A stretch of 64,000 bases of DNA, from positions 992,001 through 1,056,000 of the forward strand of contig NC_016472.1 in NCBI RefSeq assembly GCF_000226095.1, written 5' to 3'. The notes under the pieces are model-generated. The model saw nothing but the letters and a program-made list of their open reading frames with translations, made no database searches and was not told the DNA's origin. This DNA comes from Thermothelomyces thermophilus ATCC 42464. Lineage: Eukaryota > Ascomycota > Sordariomycetes > Sordariales > Chaetomiaceae. Positions 22,390-32,965 of the stretch are shown here, in pieces. A program made the translations under genes and the position numbers. Position 1 is the stretch's first letter. Each line of letters begins with the position of its first letter.

Positions 22390-23727
22390 TTAGACCACCA
22401 CGACCGAGGCCGTAGCCTGCGGGACCAGGTTCCCGAGGTTGAGCTGGCTCGATAGCGTCAGGCCCGAGAGATTGATTGTGGGGCCGGCACCCCCGCCCGC
22501 GCCCGCACCATTCGCAACAGGCGGCGTCGTCGGGGCCGAAGGGGGATTGGCGGCAGACTGGATCGGCACGAGGCCGGGGATGCCCCCGAATGCGCCGGGA
22601 AAGTTGACAGTAGGAGTGGCGATCGGAAGCACGAGCGTATCGGTCAGCGAGCTGGCGGAGCCGGGAAGAGGAGCGAGCGACGTCACCGAGGAGGTGGCCG
22701 AGCTATCGGAGCTGGGGAGAGGAGCGAGCGTCGTCGTCGACGAGGAGGCGGCCGAGCTATCGGAGCTGGGGAGAGGAGCGAGCGTCGTCGTCGACGAGGA
22801 GGCGGCCGAGCTGTCCGAGCCGGGAAGAGGAGCGAGCGACGTCACCGAGGAGGAGGCGGCCGAGCTATCCGAGCTGGGAAGAGGAGCGAGCGTCGTCGTC
22901 GACGAGGAGGCGGCCGAGCTATCGGAGCTGGGAAGAGGAGCGAGCGTCGTCGTCGACGAGGAGGCGGCCGAGCTATCGGAGCTGGGAAGAGGAGCGAGTG
23001 ATGTCGACGACGCGACGGCCGAGCCGTCTGACACGGGGGCGCCGGCGACAGGGACGCTTGTGCTGGCCGAGCTGGTCTGGGAAACTTGGGAAGAAGACGA
23101 GAGTGCCAGCGAGGTTGAGGACGTCGAAGCGTCCGAGGGGCTGGGGGGAGGGACCTGTCCCGATTCGGTTGTTGTCCCTCCCTGCGTCGGCAGCGATGCC
23201 AGAGAAGAAGACGAGATCGAACTCGCGTCGGCGGCACTGGAAGGAGCAGCCGGCGGGTTTCCAACCGAACTGGTTATCCGGGCCCCTTCTGGGACGGGGA
23301 TCACCGTGACACCAACCCCGCCACTGGCGACCACCGAAGATGGAGCTCCTCCCGTACCCGACACCCCGTCCACTGCCCCGTTGGCTTGACCTGGGAAAAC
23401 GGTAACGGTTGATGCCGGGGCTGTGACGGTTACGGTGACTATGCCTGTCCCGTTCAACCCAAGACCCGCGCCGCCGCCGCCGCCTCCAACCGTGATGGTT
23501 TGCCGAACTGTTTCGGTGACAGTCGCGCCAAGTCCAATGCGGCTAATAATTTCGAGAAAGCCATCGGCTAGGTTTGGGCTGCTCGTGACCTCCTGTCGTC
23601 GGCTGAACACCGCGGCCTAGGCCCCAGTGAGCGACTTACACAGATATTCTTTCCAAGACATCTTGCTTACCTGAGCGAGCGACGCAGAGCTCAGAATAAC
23701 TGCTAGGTATGGGACATGGGGCCACAT
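22390..23727 (-). CDS. Secreted Ser/Thr/Pro-rich repeat protein (mucin-like)
   Basis: Exon 1 23727-23671 encodes a signal peptide (MWPHVPYLAVILSSASLAQ). Intron 23670-23617 is 54 nt (GTAAGC...CTAG, phase 0). Exon 2 is 23616-22390; total 427 residues. After ETVRQTITVGG there is a Val/Thr-rich segment with spaced TVTVT motifs, then a Ser/Thr-rich region carrying seven LAPLP units spaced 18 residues apart (17 at the last). The C terminus is Gly/Pro-rich and ends TASVVVV, too short for a clear GPI signal. Dense Ser/Thr predicts heavy O-mannosylation and a wall or extracellular location. No known domain was recognised. Confidence 0.75.
22654..23010 (-). repeat. 54-bp tandem minisatellite coding for 18-residue repeats
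   Basis: About six and a half copies of a 54-bp unit, coding strand minus, translated as SSDSSAASSSTTTLAPLP with V/S substitutions at TTT and G for S before DSS. The copies are nearly identical in DNA, so they are recently amplified or homogenised. The last copy is one codon shorter. Confidence 0.85.
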
Positions 23728-25494
23728 TCTGACCTCCTTCCCAACTTGGATGGTTCGCACCGTCCTCGGTCTTCGGGGCACCGTAGTAGTAGTAGTAGTG
23801 GTGGTGATGGTGGTGGTGGTGGTAGTAGTAGTAAGCAGCTGATTAAGGAAAAAAATAAAATAAAAACAGAGATGGGCGTATTCAGCCAGCCGTCAGCCCA
23901 CGTGGTAAATCGCTCGACTAACAAGCGAGACCCGTTGCTGGTTGTGAGCGGGTGACGATGCAAAAAGAATGTCGAGACTATAAAAACCAGAACGATGAAG
24001 GGAGTCCGGTCGATGAAAAGTTGAAGTTCAGGTGGCCAGGGCCATACAGACGTGCGAAATCCTAGCACTGCTGGATGTCAGAGAGAGAAAAAAAAGGGAC
24101 CTGGGATATCGACACGTCGATGACCGCCAGGGGCAAGAAGAGAAGGGCACTCGTGGTAAAAAGAACGTGGGTGAGGCAAAATTGCTCACAGAAATGACGG
24201 CAAGACGACAGAAGCTGGGAGGAGAGGCAAAATTGAGATAAGGATCCCCTCCGGAGAGGAACGCGTAGTAGGGGTCTTGGCGGGAACCTTTCGAAGGGGG
24301 CTCCATTCATCCGTCCTCCTTGCCGTCGCACCTGGCAAGGGGGGGACGGACGAGCCCGAGACGTTCTAGTCTACTCTGAGTAGACGCTCCGCGCGCCTGT
24401 TCAGGGCAACCATGTCTGAGGAGCAGTCTCATGCGCGTCTTCTCAATCAGGTCGCGTGCTGATGAGGCTCAATTCTGCGGGGGCCCCTAAGTTCCCTGTT
24501 AACGCATGTGGGTTGCGGCAGGGGCGTCCTACGCCGCAAAGGGGCATCAGACGGACCCCAGACGGTTCGTGTCAGAGGTCGGTCCACGCGAAACAGACCC
24601 CCCTACGCGAGAGGCGCAGGGGAGACCAGCATGAACAAATTGAGCATGCACTACTCCGTACACCACTATGTAACCCATCAGGAGCCCCTCAACAGCTTGC
24701 AACTCCGAGGAGGGAAAGCTAAACTTCTAGCTCATCGATGGAAGCTCGTCTCCGTAGGCATCACCTTCGTGGATTCGCAAACAGCTCAGTGCGGCGTCGC
24801 GGCAAAAAGTCCGTTAGCATCGGGACCTCCACTATTCGGGAACGCGGCAAAAAAATTGAGCAAGAATTGGAAAGAGAAGCTTATTATCTTTCGGGAAGAA
24901 TAATGCATCAAGTTCACGACGCACCCTCTTCTCGGCGCTGTAAGAAGGGCTTGGTGTTTGATGGGTGATGGCCCTGATGAGTGATGGAATTGAGGTGGAT
25001 GGCTCGTAATCCAATCGGAAGTTTTCAGAAGCTTTGACATAGTTAACCCCTGCCCAGAAGCTTGGCGGGGGTAACTCCGTACACTAGTGTACTAGTCCCA
25101 ACCGCCAAGATTCTGGATCCGTCATCGGCCAAGCGTCTTCTTGGGCTGTGACCCTCGACACATCTTTAATATTATCCGTACAAAAGCACGTTAGGGACAG
25201 AAGCCGTCAAGCGATAAGTTAAACAACACGTCAATTACAGTTACAGAGAGTCTCGACATTCCCAACATAGGTTTCGACTAACAAGTTTCAGATATCCACG
25301 TTTTTGCCCTTGGAAATCGCCCACACCCCCGTTTTGCGCCTCTATTACTCTGTACTCACCACGTCCTTGCTTTTTTTATGTGCCTTGACTTCCTTCAACC
25401 GATGCTGCAGCGCCCCGAGTCGCGCAGTAGTAGACTAGTAGACATCACTTCCCACCCTACAGCGCGGGTGCCTGCTCTTTAGTAACTCGTCTGC
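23728..25494. other. Intergenic spacer
   Basis: About 1.8 kb without a supported gene. It contains short GTA and GGT trinucleotide runs at 23785-23835, a TACTCCGTA 9-mer at 24652-24660, a 14-bp palindrome GTACACTAGTGTAC at 25079-25092, and two CGCGGCAAAAA words near 24800 and 24845. The left part presumably holds the promoter of the Ser-rich protein gene. Confidence 0.45.
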
Positions 25495-26292
25495 TTAACC
25501 GGCCAACTCAATCGGGGGGTCGAGCGAATCTTGACCGTCGCTGAGCTGCTCAGTTGGCCCGCCATCCGGGTATGTCTCTGATCCCTCCGGGATCGGGACC
25601 ATGGCCGACTTGGTCCTATAAGCGATGGAGTCAGTCCGCCCCCCCTCACCCGATTGCAAAAAGGCAAAGCGAAGCGCGCACAGGGGCCGACGTACCAGAT
25701 ATGAATGGCCGACTTCCAATCCAGTCCTTCGATACATCCTCCCTTGACCGAGACGACGTTCTTACCCTGGGCTCTGAAGTCAGAGAACGAGTTGCCGATA
25801 GGGGGGGGGGGGGGGTGAGGTACGGGGGATGTTAGGATGCGGCCAGTAATGACTTACAGGAATTGTGTGAATCAGCCGCGTCCCGCATCGCGTGCAGAAG
25901 TAGCTGTGAGGAAGGGTGAGGCGAGTTCCCGCCCACTCCCCCCCCTTTTGTCAGCGCTCCAAGGCCCTTCCGGTTTGTCCTAGTCCAGAGGCAAAACGTA
26001 CCAGTACATTGTCTCTCCGAGGGTAGTTGGCCGCCTACCGAGAGATGGCTCGGTTAGAAACCGAAAAGTAATAATACCGGCTTAGGACGGGAGAGACAGC
26101 CTGCTGGTTGACTCACTTGTAACAGCCCAGCAGTTCGGCATCCGGCAGCGGGAACCGGGGGAAGATGGCCGACGTCCCAAAGGCCGAGCTCGACTGCCGC
26201 TGACAGTCGTGGCAGTGGCAAATGTACAGAGCCAGTGGCTTGGGGAGGGGAGTCTTGAAGCTCACGGCTCCGCACTGGCAGCTGGCTTCCAT
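25495..26292 (-). CDS. GFA (glutathione-dependent formaldehyde-activating) family protein, DUF636/CENP-V type
   Basis: Five exons rebuilt from splice sites: 26292-26117, 26034-26002, 25903-25858, 25766-25696 and 25615-25495; 148 residues. The frame closes exactly across all four introns. The zinc ligands are in place: SCQCGAV (Cys5, Cys7), ICHCHDC (Cys25, Cys27, Cys30) and CYFCTRCGTRLIH (Cys73, Cys76). KNVVSVKGGCIEGLDWKSAIHIW leads into TKSAMVPIPEGSETY. The family has the Mss4-like fold and binds zinc. The name derives from a bacterial enzyme proposed to join glutathione and formaldehyde, but most fungal members have no proven substrate. Intron 3 holds a run of 15 C in the coding sense. Confidence 0.88.
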
Positions 26293-27411
26293 GGCTTCTG
26301 CTTTCTGTATCTCCGAGTTTGACCCCTGCTCAATGAAAGGTTTGTGGCATGTGCTGCGCCCTGGGCGAAGAGCGAGCAGAGAAGGATGATTGGGAATTCG
26401 AGGTCCGAGAGTGATCTAGTTCTGTGCTGAACCTCAATGGGCACCGTCAGACTCTGGCAGAAGGATCTTGATATAAACCGGGTCGCGACGGCTTCCAGCA
26501 GCAAGCAGCAGTCGTTGCAATCTAACCCTCTCGGCCGTGTGCCGCGCCGAAGACAGAGCTCGAATGAACGAATACGGTCCAGACGAGGGAGATGGCCAAG
26601 GAAAGAGATGGCAGGACAACCTAAGGCTGCAATCCCTCCCGGGCAGCGACGGCCTTAAATCTGCGGACTCAGCCCTATGACTCTGCTCACGAATGGGGCG
26701 TGAGTCACTGGCCTGAGGTAACAGGGCATTCAATCAAAGCTCCGCGAACGCGTGGTCACATGATCACCCGTCAATCAATTTCATCACAGGCGGCTCGGCT
26801 CGCTTCCTACTATTTTAACCTCCTAGGGAAGGTATGGAAAGACTAACAGAACAAAGAGCTCTCGCCCAGCAAGGCGTGGAGCTTCGTATCCCGAGGCCGG
26901 GCGGGGCCGACCCGACGTTTCCCCGATGACCCCGCGTAGCCCCGATAGTATCCCCGAGGGGCCAAGTGTTCAGATCCGATAATCGTCCTCCTGCAGCTAG
27001 CAGCATTGGATGCCGTTGGATACCATTGGATATACGATACACAGAGGTTCTGGGACGAGTGGGACGTTGATTCTAGCTCACCTCATGGCTCCTTTCTCGC
27101 CGGGTCAACAAGCACGTAGTATCCGTATTGAACCTGGTATATTGCCCCTGATCAATTGCCTTTGAAAACCCCGTCCTTTGGGTTCAGCTTTGGATTAGGC
27201 TTACCATGCGCCCCAATTCTTTGGGACCGTTTTGGGTCTATTTTAAAATATTATGATACAGAGTTTAGATGTTATACATATATATACACGCCTCCAAGGC
27301 CTGGGTATAAGGTGATAAAAAGATCATGCTTATCTCCACGGAAGAAAAAAAACATGAAATTAAAAGGACCTAAAAGACAAGTGCGCCAGAATGCAGGAAT
27401 AATGTTCAACG
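26293..27411. other. Intergenic spacer
   Basis: No gene supported. It includes the promoter side of the GFA gene and the 3' side of the acyltransferase gene. A short repeated TTGGATACCATTGGATA-like word lies at about 27005-27030. Confidence 0.45.
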
Positions 27412-29116
27412 TCACGCAGCTGCAGAGTACCCCTGGCTCCTTGGACTCGGCTCGGTCTCGTGCAGGCACATCATCTCCAACTTCCTAGCAAGTCTGACAA
27501 GCGGGCTGTCGACACCTCGCCAGAAGAGATCTGCCGCCCAAATAACGACCGGTGCGAGGAGCCAGAGCCCCAAAATCCAGCCAACGGTAATCTGGGTGAT
27601 GGTTTCGTACCCGACAAGCCCCTTGACTCCCGTTGCGGGCAGAGGCGGCTTGTAATCCGGTGCCCCGGGTTCCCCGTATTCCGGGATTGGAGGGTGCCCG
27701 AGGAACCAGTCCTTGAACAGCTCCTCGACGGGCCCGTGGCAGATATACACGGCATAGCTGATCCGGCCGCAGTACTGCGCCAACGGGCCTTCGAAGAACC
27801 TCCGCAGGGGGGCAAGATCCCCCAAGGCCCAGACGGTCGCGACGGCTGACAAGCCGAACCAGAACTTTTGTGGCGCCAGGGCGTCCATCGTGGCGAACGG
27901 AGACGGCGTGAGCACCAGGAAGTAGCGAATGCCGGGCGTCCTGTCTGCGAATCGGTTCGGCCAGCCGCCGATGAACAAGCCTAGCACGATGAGAAAGACC
28001 TGAAAAGCCTTGAGGGCCCAGTTCGTCGAGCCTCGCGAGCGGAGCATCTCCTCATGCCCCTCCCACTCCTTCGCCCTGGCGGCCCGCAGGACGTGCATCT
28101 CGGCCAGGAACAAGCCGGCCAGGAACTCGAACCCGGCCCATTTGCCGCAGACCAAGCAGTAGCCGATCAGGCCCAGCTCGGCCGCGAGGCGCACCGGCAG
28201 CCGCACGCGCGACAGCATCAGCACCACCATGAAGAGCAGCATCGAGTGTGCGAACTCGATCGGGATCGTCCACAGGTGCACGTCGTAGGCGGGGCGCAGG
28301 TCGTGATCCCAGGCCCAGGGCCAGGTCACCTGGTGGAAGACGGCGCCGCGCCAGCGCCAGAGCTCCTCGGCCAGCGTCTCCTGGCCCCCCGGCAGGCAGC
28401 CGAGCTGGCGCAGGCACATGATGAGAAAGGTCGAGACGATGCAGGGGCCGAAGAGGCGGAAGGGGCGCCGGAAGGCCGACGACGCCAGCGCCGCGTAGCA
28501 CTTTGCCGTGTCGCGCGCGTGCAGCGCCTGCACCGGCTTATATGACAGCGCGAAACCCGAGATGACGAAGAAGATGTCTGGCAGTGGGCGAGAAGGTCGT
28601 CGGGGGTCAGTTATGCGCCTTATTCTCTCTCTCCCTCCTCGAACCTACGGGAGTCTCCTGAAATATGTGTAGTGCTTTGGGTGCGGGGGAGGGGGGACTC
28701 ATTCACATACGAACCATCGGCCGACCCGAGAAGATGCATCTCACAAACGGCAGCTGGATCAGCGAGTCAGGGAGATCCTTACTGCCGTACATGGGCGGCT
28801 CGTCCAGGGGTGGGTCGGGGCCTGGGGCGGGTGGGATAGGCGCGTACGGCCTCGTCAGCGGGCGGAAGTTGTTCTCGGTGTAGTGGCAGATGAAGACGAT
28901 GATGGCGGCGATGCCGCGCAGGCCGTCGAGGTATGACGTCGGGTGCAGCCGCCATGTCGGGCGGTGCTCGGGGAAGAGGTCGTCGGCGACGAAGCTGGGC
29001 AGTAAAGGGCGAAGGCGGCGAATCCAGGATTGAATCGGGCCGTGGGTGAGGAGGCTCTGGGTGGAGGACGTGCTCGGCGTCCCGCGCCGGTGGCTTGGTG
29101 ATGTGGTGGTTATCAT
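27412..29116 (-). CDS. Acyltransferase-3 family integral membrane protein
   Basis: Exons 29116-28711 and 28577-27412, intron 28710-28578 (GTATGT...GCCAG, phase 1), 523 residues. The junction reads FVRCIFSGRPMVHIFFVISG, which is diagnostic for acyltransferase 3. The first membrane helix holds YLDGLRGIAAIIVFICHYTE, with the family's Arg and His. Later segments include RRPFRLFGPCIVSTFLI, HLWTIPIEFAHSMLLFMVVL, and near the C terminus YCGRISYAVYICHGPVEEL. About ten hydrophobic helices are visible. These proteins move acyl groups across membranes onto sugars, lipids or secondary metabolites. The substrate here is unknown, and no biosynthetic cluster surrounds it. Confidence 0.9.
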
Positions 29117-31118
29117 GTCGTGCGTGTGTCTTTGGTCTCGGTGCTGCTGTTACGGCGACGGGCGGTCCGGTTGGGGAGCGCTAGCCGGTGCAGTGTCGGA
29201 GAGGCTGCGGCTCAGGACATTCGACGGGGTTGCTTTGAATTGGATTGCGGGTTAGAAGCCCGTCAAAAGATGGTGGTTCGTTCATGTGGGGTTTGAAGCT
29301 CTCTTTGTTGGCGGAAGTGAGGGAAGGGGGAAGCGGCCAACGTCGGCCAACGTCGAGGGGCCTGCACTTGACGCGCGGCGCAGGGTGTTTGAGATGCCGT
29401 GGTGCAGGAACAGTTGACGAACAACAGTTGGCATGTGGGGGGTGCTCGGTACTTACCCAACCGTTGTTACCCACCACACAGAGAGCGCAAACGAAAACCG
29501 CAAATCAGAGGCCGCGATGGGAGCTGATGAGAGAAGGAGCGAAGAGATGGGAGCCAGCCAAACGATTTGCCAAACCTCCTGACCTCAAGAACCGCGGGTA
29601 ATCAGATTCCGCGCAAGAAAAGCGGATGGGTGCCGACAGGCCGTTGCACACTGCGGAGAGATCTTCGAGTCGCCGCATTGCAGTGGAGAAAGATCCTCGC
29701 TCCGCCACAACTCTTGTTCTTCCCAACAGTTACACTAGGGCCCGTCGATGGTAGCCGCCCCTTAGTGGAAAAATGGAGAATGACCAAGCAGAAAGAAAAA
29801 GAAATCAGGGGTTTGATGGTGGGACCCAGTCTGTGCCCGGTTGTCAGCAGCGTGCGAGTACACGTAATGTAGTTATTATATCTATTGTAGTATGTAATCT
29901 GAACAGACACACAAACGATGCAAGGTATGTATTGTACATGCAAACTTGCTTCTGTGTAAGATAGGTCACACGTACTATATACATACGTAGGTAAGGAAGG
30001 TAGGCAAATCCCGAACGAGAAGGCTCTGGGGAAAATGTTGTTGAAATGACTGGTCTGATGAGATCGATCTGCGTTTTGATCCTCCAATCTCTCAAATATT
30101 GGGACGAACGAGCAAATAGTGTACACTAGGTCGTCGACGGAGACTTGGAAAGAACGGACATTAGGTAATGAATTAATTAGGGGGAAAGGTACAGGCCGCA
30201 GACGAAGTTGCAATATTGGGATATCATGATTGTCACAGTGTGAATAGCCGATGGGTCTAGGCCGTTTCAAGAATCGGAACCCACCCTTGGCCGACGTCAG
30301 GTGTTCGATTTGAGCTTGGCTTTTACTCCGTAGTGGTTCTTTCTCGAAACACCGACACACAGATCACCACCTGAACGCCAACTCGTCTATCTGACACACC
30401 AAACCACTCCGTCTCACTTGCAGGACTAGAAAGGTATACAATTGACCATTCGCCAACAACTTTGGAGGGTGTAGCAGGTATCTGTCACAGATGGCCTTGA
30501 GGACCATCATCATTAAGTAACTGTGCCTCTTATTGTGCTGAGGTGCAGGCGTTTCTGCCGCAGCCATTCAGCCCAGGAGCGTACTAGTAGTTCCTATCAT
30601 CCTCCTTCGGGCGTAAGCACGTAACAGGCCCATCTGTGCACCGCTGTGCCCCTCGGGGTGTAGTGTCACCACCGGCTCTGGCTCTGATTTCATAAGCCCA
30701 AGAACGGCTACTGTTTCACGCGTATCGTACTCAGGCTCGTATAACGCCGCAATCGCTTGCCATTGCCTCGATGGTCGCATGGAGAGTATCACTGCTTTTT
30801 CACACCCGAACTCGACCGGTTGGACAGTTCCGTCGGGAGTCGGCGCAACAGGAACATTTCGTCAACGATCGCGTGAGCTGCTTCATTGAATGTGAGCAAC
30901 ACATCTCTCATCAGCGCAGGAATAGGCAAAGCGTATGCCGGGCTCACCTCACACAGGAGTCCGTAATGTTTTCCAATCTGTCCCACGTTCCAGCATCTCC
31001 TCGGCTATAACGAGCTGATGGCGGACGGTACTTGGAAGCGGACGCGCCCGCAGGAGCCGGATGTTGTTGGGGCGGAGCTAGTAGATCAAACGGTAGATAA
31101 ATGCATATCCGACACATT
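29117..31118. other. Two-kilobase intergenic spacer
   Basis: I found no exon chain with family-like text on either strand. It contains TATACATACGTA-type words (about 29980), one TACTCCGTA at 30324-30332, and an AT-richer core at about 29860-30200. The left end is the promoter of the acyltransferase gene. Confidence 0.45.
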
Positions 31119-32119
31119 TCACCTTGGCGGTGCCACCCGTCTGGTCGCTCCGGTTTGTACGCGCTTTGACTCGAGCGGGATGTTCCTGGGGAGGTCGAAG
31201 CTGCCTTGGGCTTGCAAGTAAAAGATGTGTTCCGGCTCGACCACCACCGGCAAGCCCCCGCCGTGGCCACCCTGCCCCTCGGCAGCACCAGTAGCACCAG
31301 TAGCACCAGCAGCACCAGCAGCAGCCGGAGCGCCAGGGGCGGCCTGCGCAGCAGTAGTCCCCGCCGCGCCCTCCTCCTCCTCCTCCTCCTCTTCTTCTTC
31401 TTCTTCGTCCTCATCCTCCTCGTCGCTCTCCTCCAGCGTTTGCCTCAGCCCCGTGCGCACGTTCTCAATGCCCATGGCCTGCTCCTCGACCGTGTACTTC
31501 TTCTTGACCTGGACCGTGACGTACTGCTGCAGCGTCTGCCGGAAGTTGTCGGCCATGTCGGCCCACTGCTCGCTGAAGGGGTCAGAGGGGCCGTCGTCGG
31601 GGTTGACGGCCGCGCCCAGGTCGTAGGCGTCCTCGTCGTCGTAGTCGTGCACGCCGCGCGGACGCACGCCCGCGGCGAGCTTGCTCGCGTCCACGCCCGC
31701 CGCGCGCGCCGTCGCGCGCGCCTCCTCGACCCAGCTCTCGACGTCCGGCTCGAGCTTCTTACGCAGCAGCTGGGTGAGAATGTGTTCGTGGGTGCGGCCG
31801 GGGAAGTTGGTGGACGGGTGGATGGCGAGGCGCTGGAACAGGTCGGCGTTCTCGTCCGCGAGCTCCTGGATGGAGCGGATGTTTTGTTGGAGGATGGTCA
31901 CGGACGCTTGGAGGGATTCGCTGGGCGGGGCGCGGTCAGACCACTTGTAGACCACCAGGCCAGGGAAGAAACCGCTATCTGAACGTACCGAGAGGGGAGG
32001 GGATTGGAGTTGAGGACGCTCGCTCGGAGGCTGGTCAGACTGCTGGTGAGCTGAGCGAATCGGTTCCGCACCAGCTCCAGTTGCTTTAGCTCCTCCGGAC
32101 TCATATTGAGGGACGCCAT
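31119..32119 (-). CDS. MED8: Mediator complex subunit 8
   Basis: Exons 32119-31989 and 31920-31119, intron 31988-31921 (68 nt, GTACGT, branch CTGAC, acceptor CCCAG, phase 2), 310 residues. The join reads NSNPLPSRESLQASVTILQQN; the obvious alternative acceptor at 31944 leaves the wrong frame. MASLNMSPEELKQLELVRNR is the classic Med8 start. The middle carries HILTQLLRKKLEPDVESWVEEA and WADMADNFRQTLQQYV. A run of Glu/Asp and an Ala/Gly-rich stretch precede a conserved-looking end (EHIFYLQAQGSFDLPRNIPL). Med8 sits in the Mediator head module with Med18 and Med20. A telobox CCCTAACCCT lies 244 bp upstream of the start. Confidence 0.92.
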
Positions 32120-32670
32120 GGCTGCAATAATGTTTATCCCGGGGGGAGGGTTTTAAAATCAAGCTTGTGATGCAGCCCACGAAAACGATGATACGAGTGG
32201 GTGCGTAATTTCGTGGAGCTGGAGGTGGGCGGGCTGCCGAAGAAGGGACAAGGAAAGCGGAAGATGGGTAGAGGAGGGGCATAGCAGATCGGGGGGACTC
32301 GAAGCTCTCCTCCACAGCAGCTTGGCACACAGATCGGGCAAGCTTGACGCGACCTAGAGGAGCCCTAACCCTGGGAAGTCAGATTTGCCAGCAAGTTGCC
32401 AACCTCGAACAACGGGCGATGAAGGAAGCGGTTCATTACGGAATACTTTGTTAAAGGACCCGTTGTTGAAACGCAGGGCAATTCATCATTATATACTATA
32501 TATGCGTCAAACCATCGTTAAGAAAGTTCTTTTTTTTTCTTTTCGCAACGCTCTACGCCACGCTAAAACAGCCCGAATGCTATCCGTGTATGTGTATGTA
32601 CTCAAGTTCCGAACTCGAACGGAGAGAAAGCATCGTAGAACCATTAACTGCTGAGATCAAATACCCCAGT
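32120..32670. promoter_or_regulatory. MED8 promoter side with a telobox, and 3' flank of choline sulfatase
   Basis: This 551-bp spacer separates two genes on the same strand. CCCTAACCCT is at 32363-32372. No other clear element. Confidence 0.45.
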
Positions 32671-32924
32671 TCACTCCCCGTGCGAGCCGGCTTGGTGCGC
32701 AACGACGGCGGAGCTCGTCTCGTTTCCAAATGCGTCCACAGCCGGGAAGCGCGCCCTACGCTCCAAATCATCCAACGGGATATGCGAGCGGATGTACCTG
32801 GTTCCTTGATTAGCACATGATCGATCTCGCGCGAGAGTTCACAATTGGAAGAAAGGGAGTAGGAGAATATAGAGAAGAAGAAGGAGGAGGAGGGGAGAAG
32901 AGTGAAAGAAAAAAAGAGAAAGAA

Positions 32925-32965
<41 letters not shown>

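Noticed and set aside
22439-23389. Plus-strand open frame of 316 codons opposite the Ser-rich protein
   Set aside because: It is the antisense shadow of the 54-bp repeats; the minus-strand reading has a signal peptide and proper intron.
24508-24903. Plus-strand open frame of 131 codons in the spacer before the GFA gene
   Set aside because: No recognisable sequence, and composition is not like the neighbouring genes.
29602-30360. Minus-strand open frame of about 250 codons between the acyltransferase and MED8 genes
   Set aside because: Composition is irregular, there is no domain or signal, and it lies in AT-richer DNA with no splice context.
31944-31988. Shorter MED8 intron using the AAG acceptor at 31944
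   Set aside because: It leaves exon 2 in the wrong frame; the CCCAG acceptor at 31921 keeps the frame and has a CTGAC branch site.
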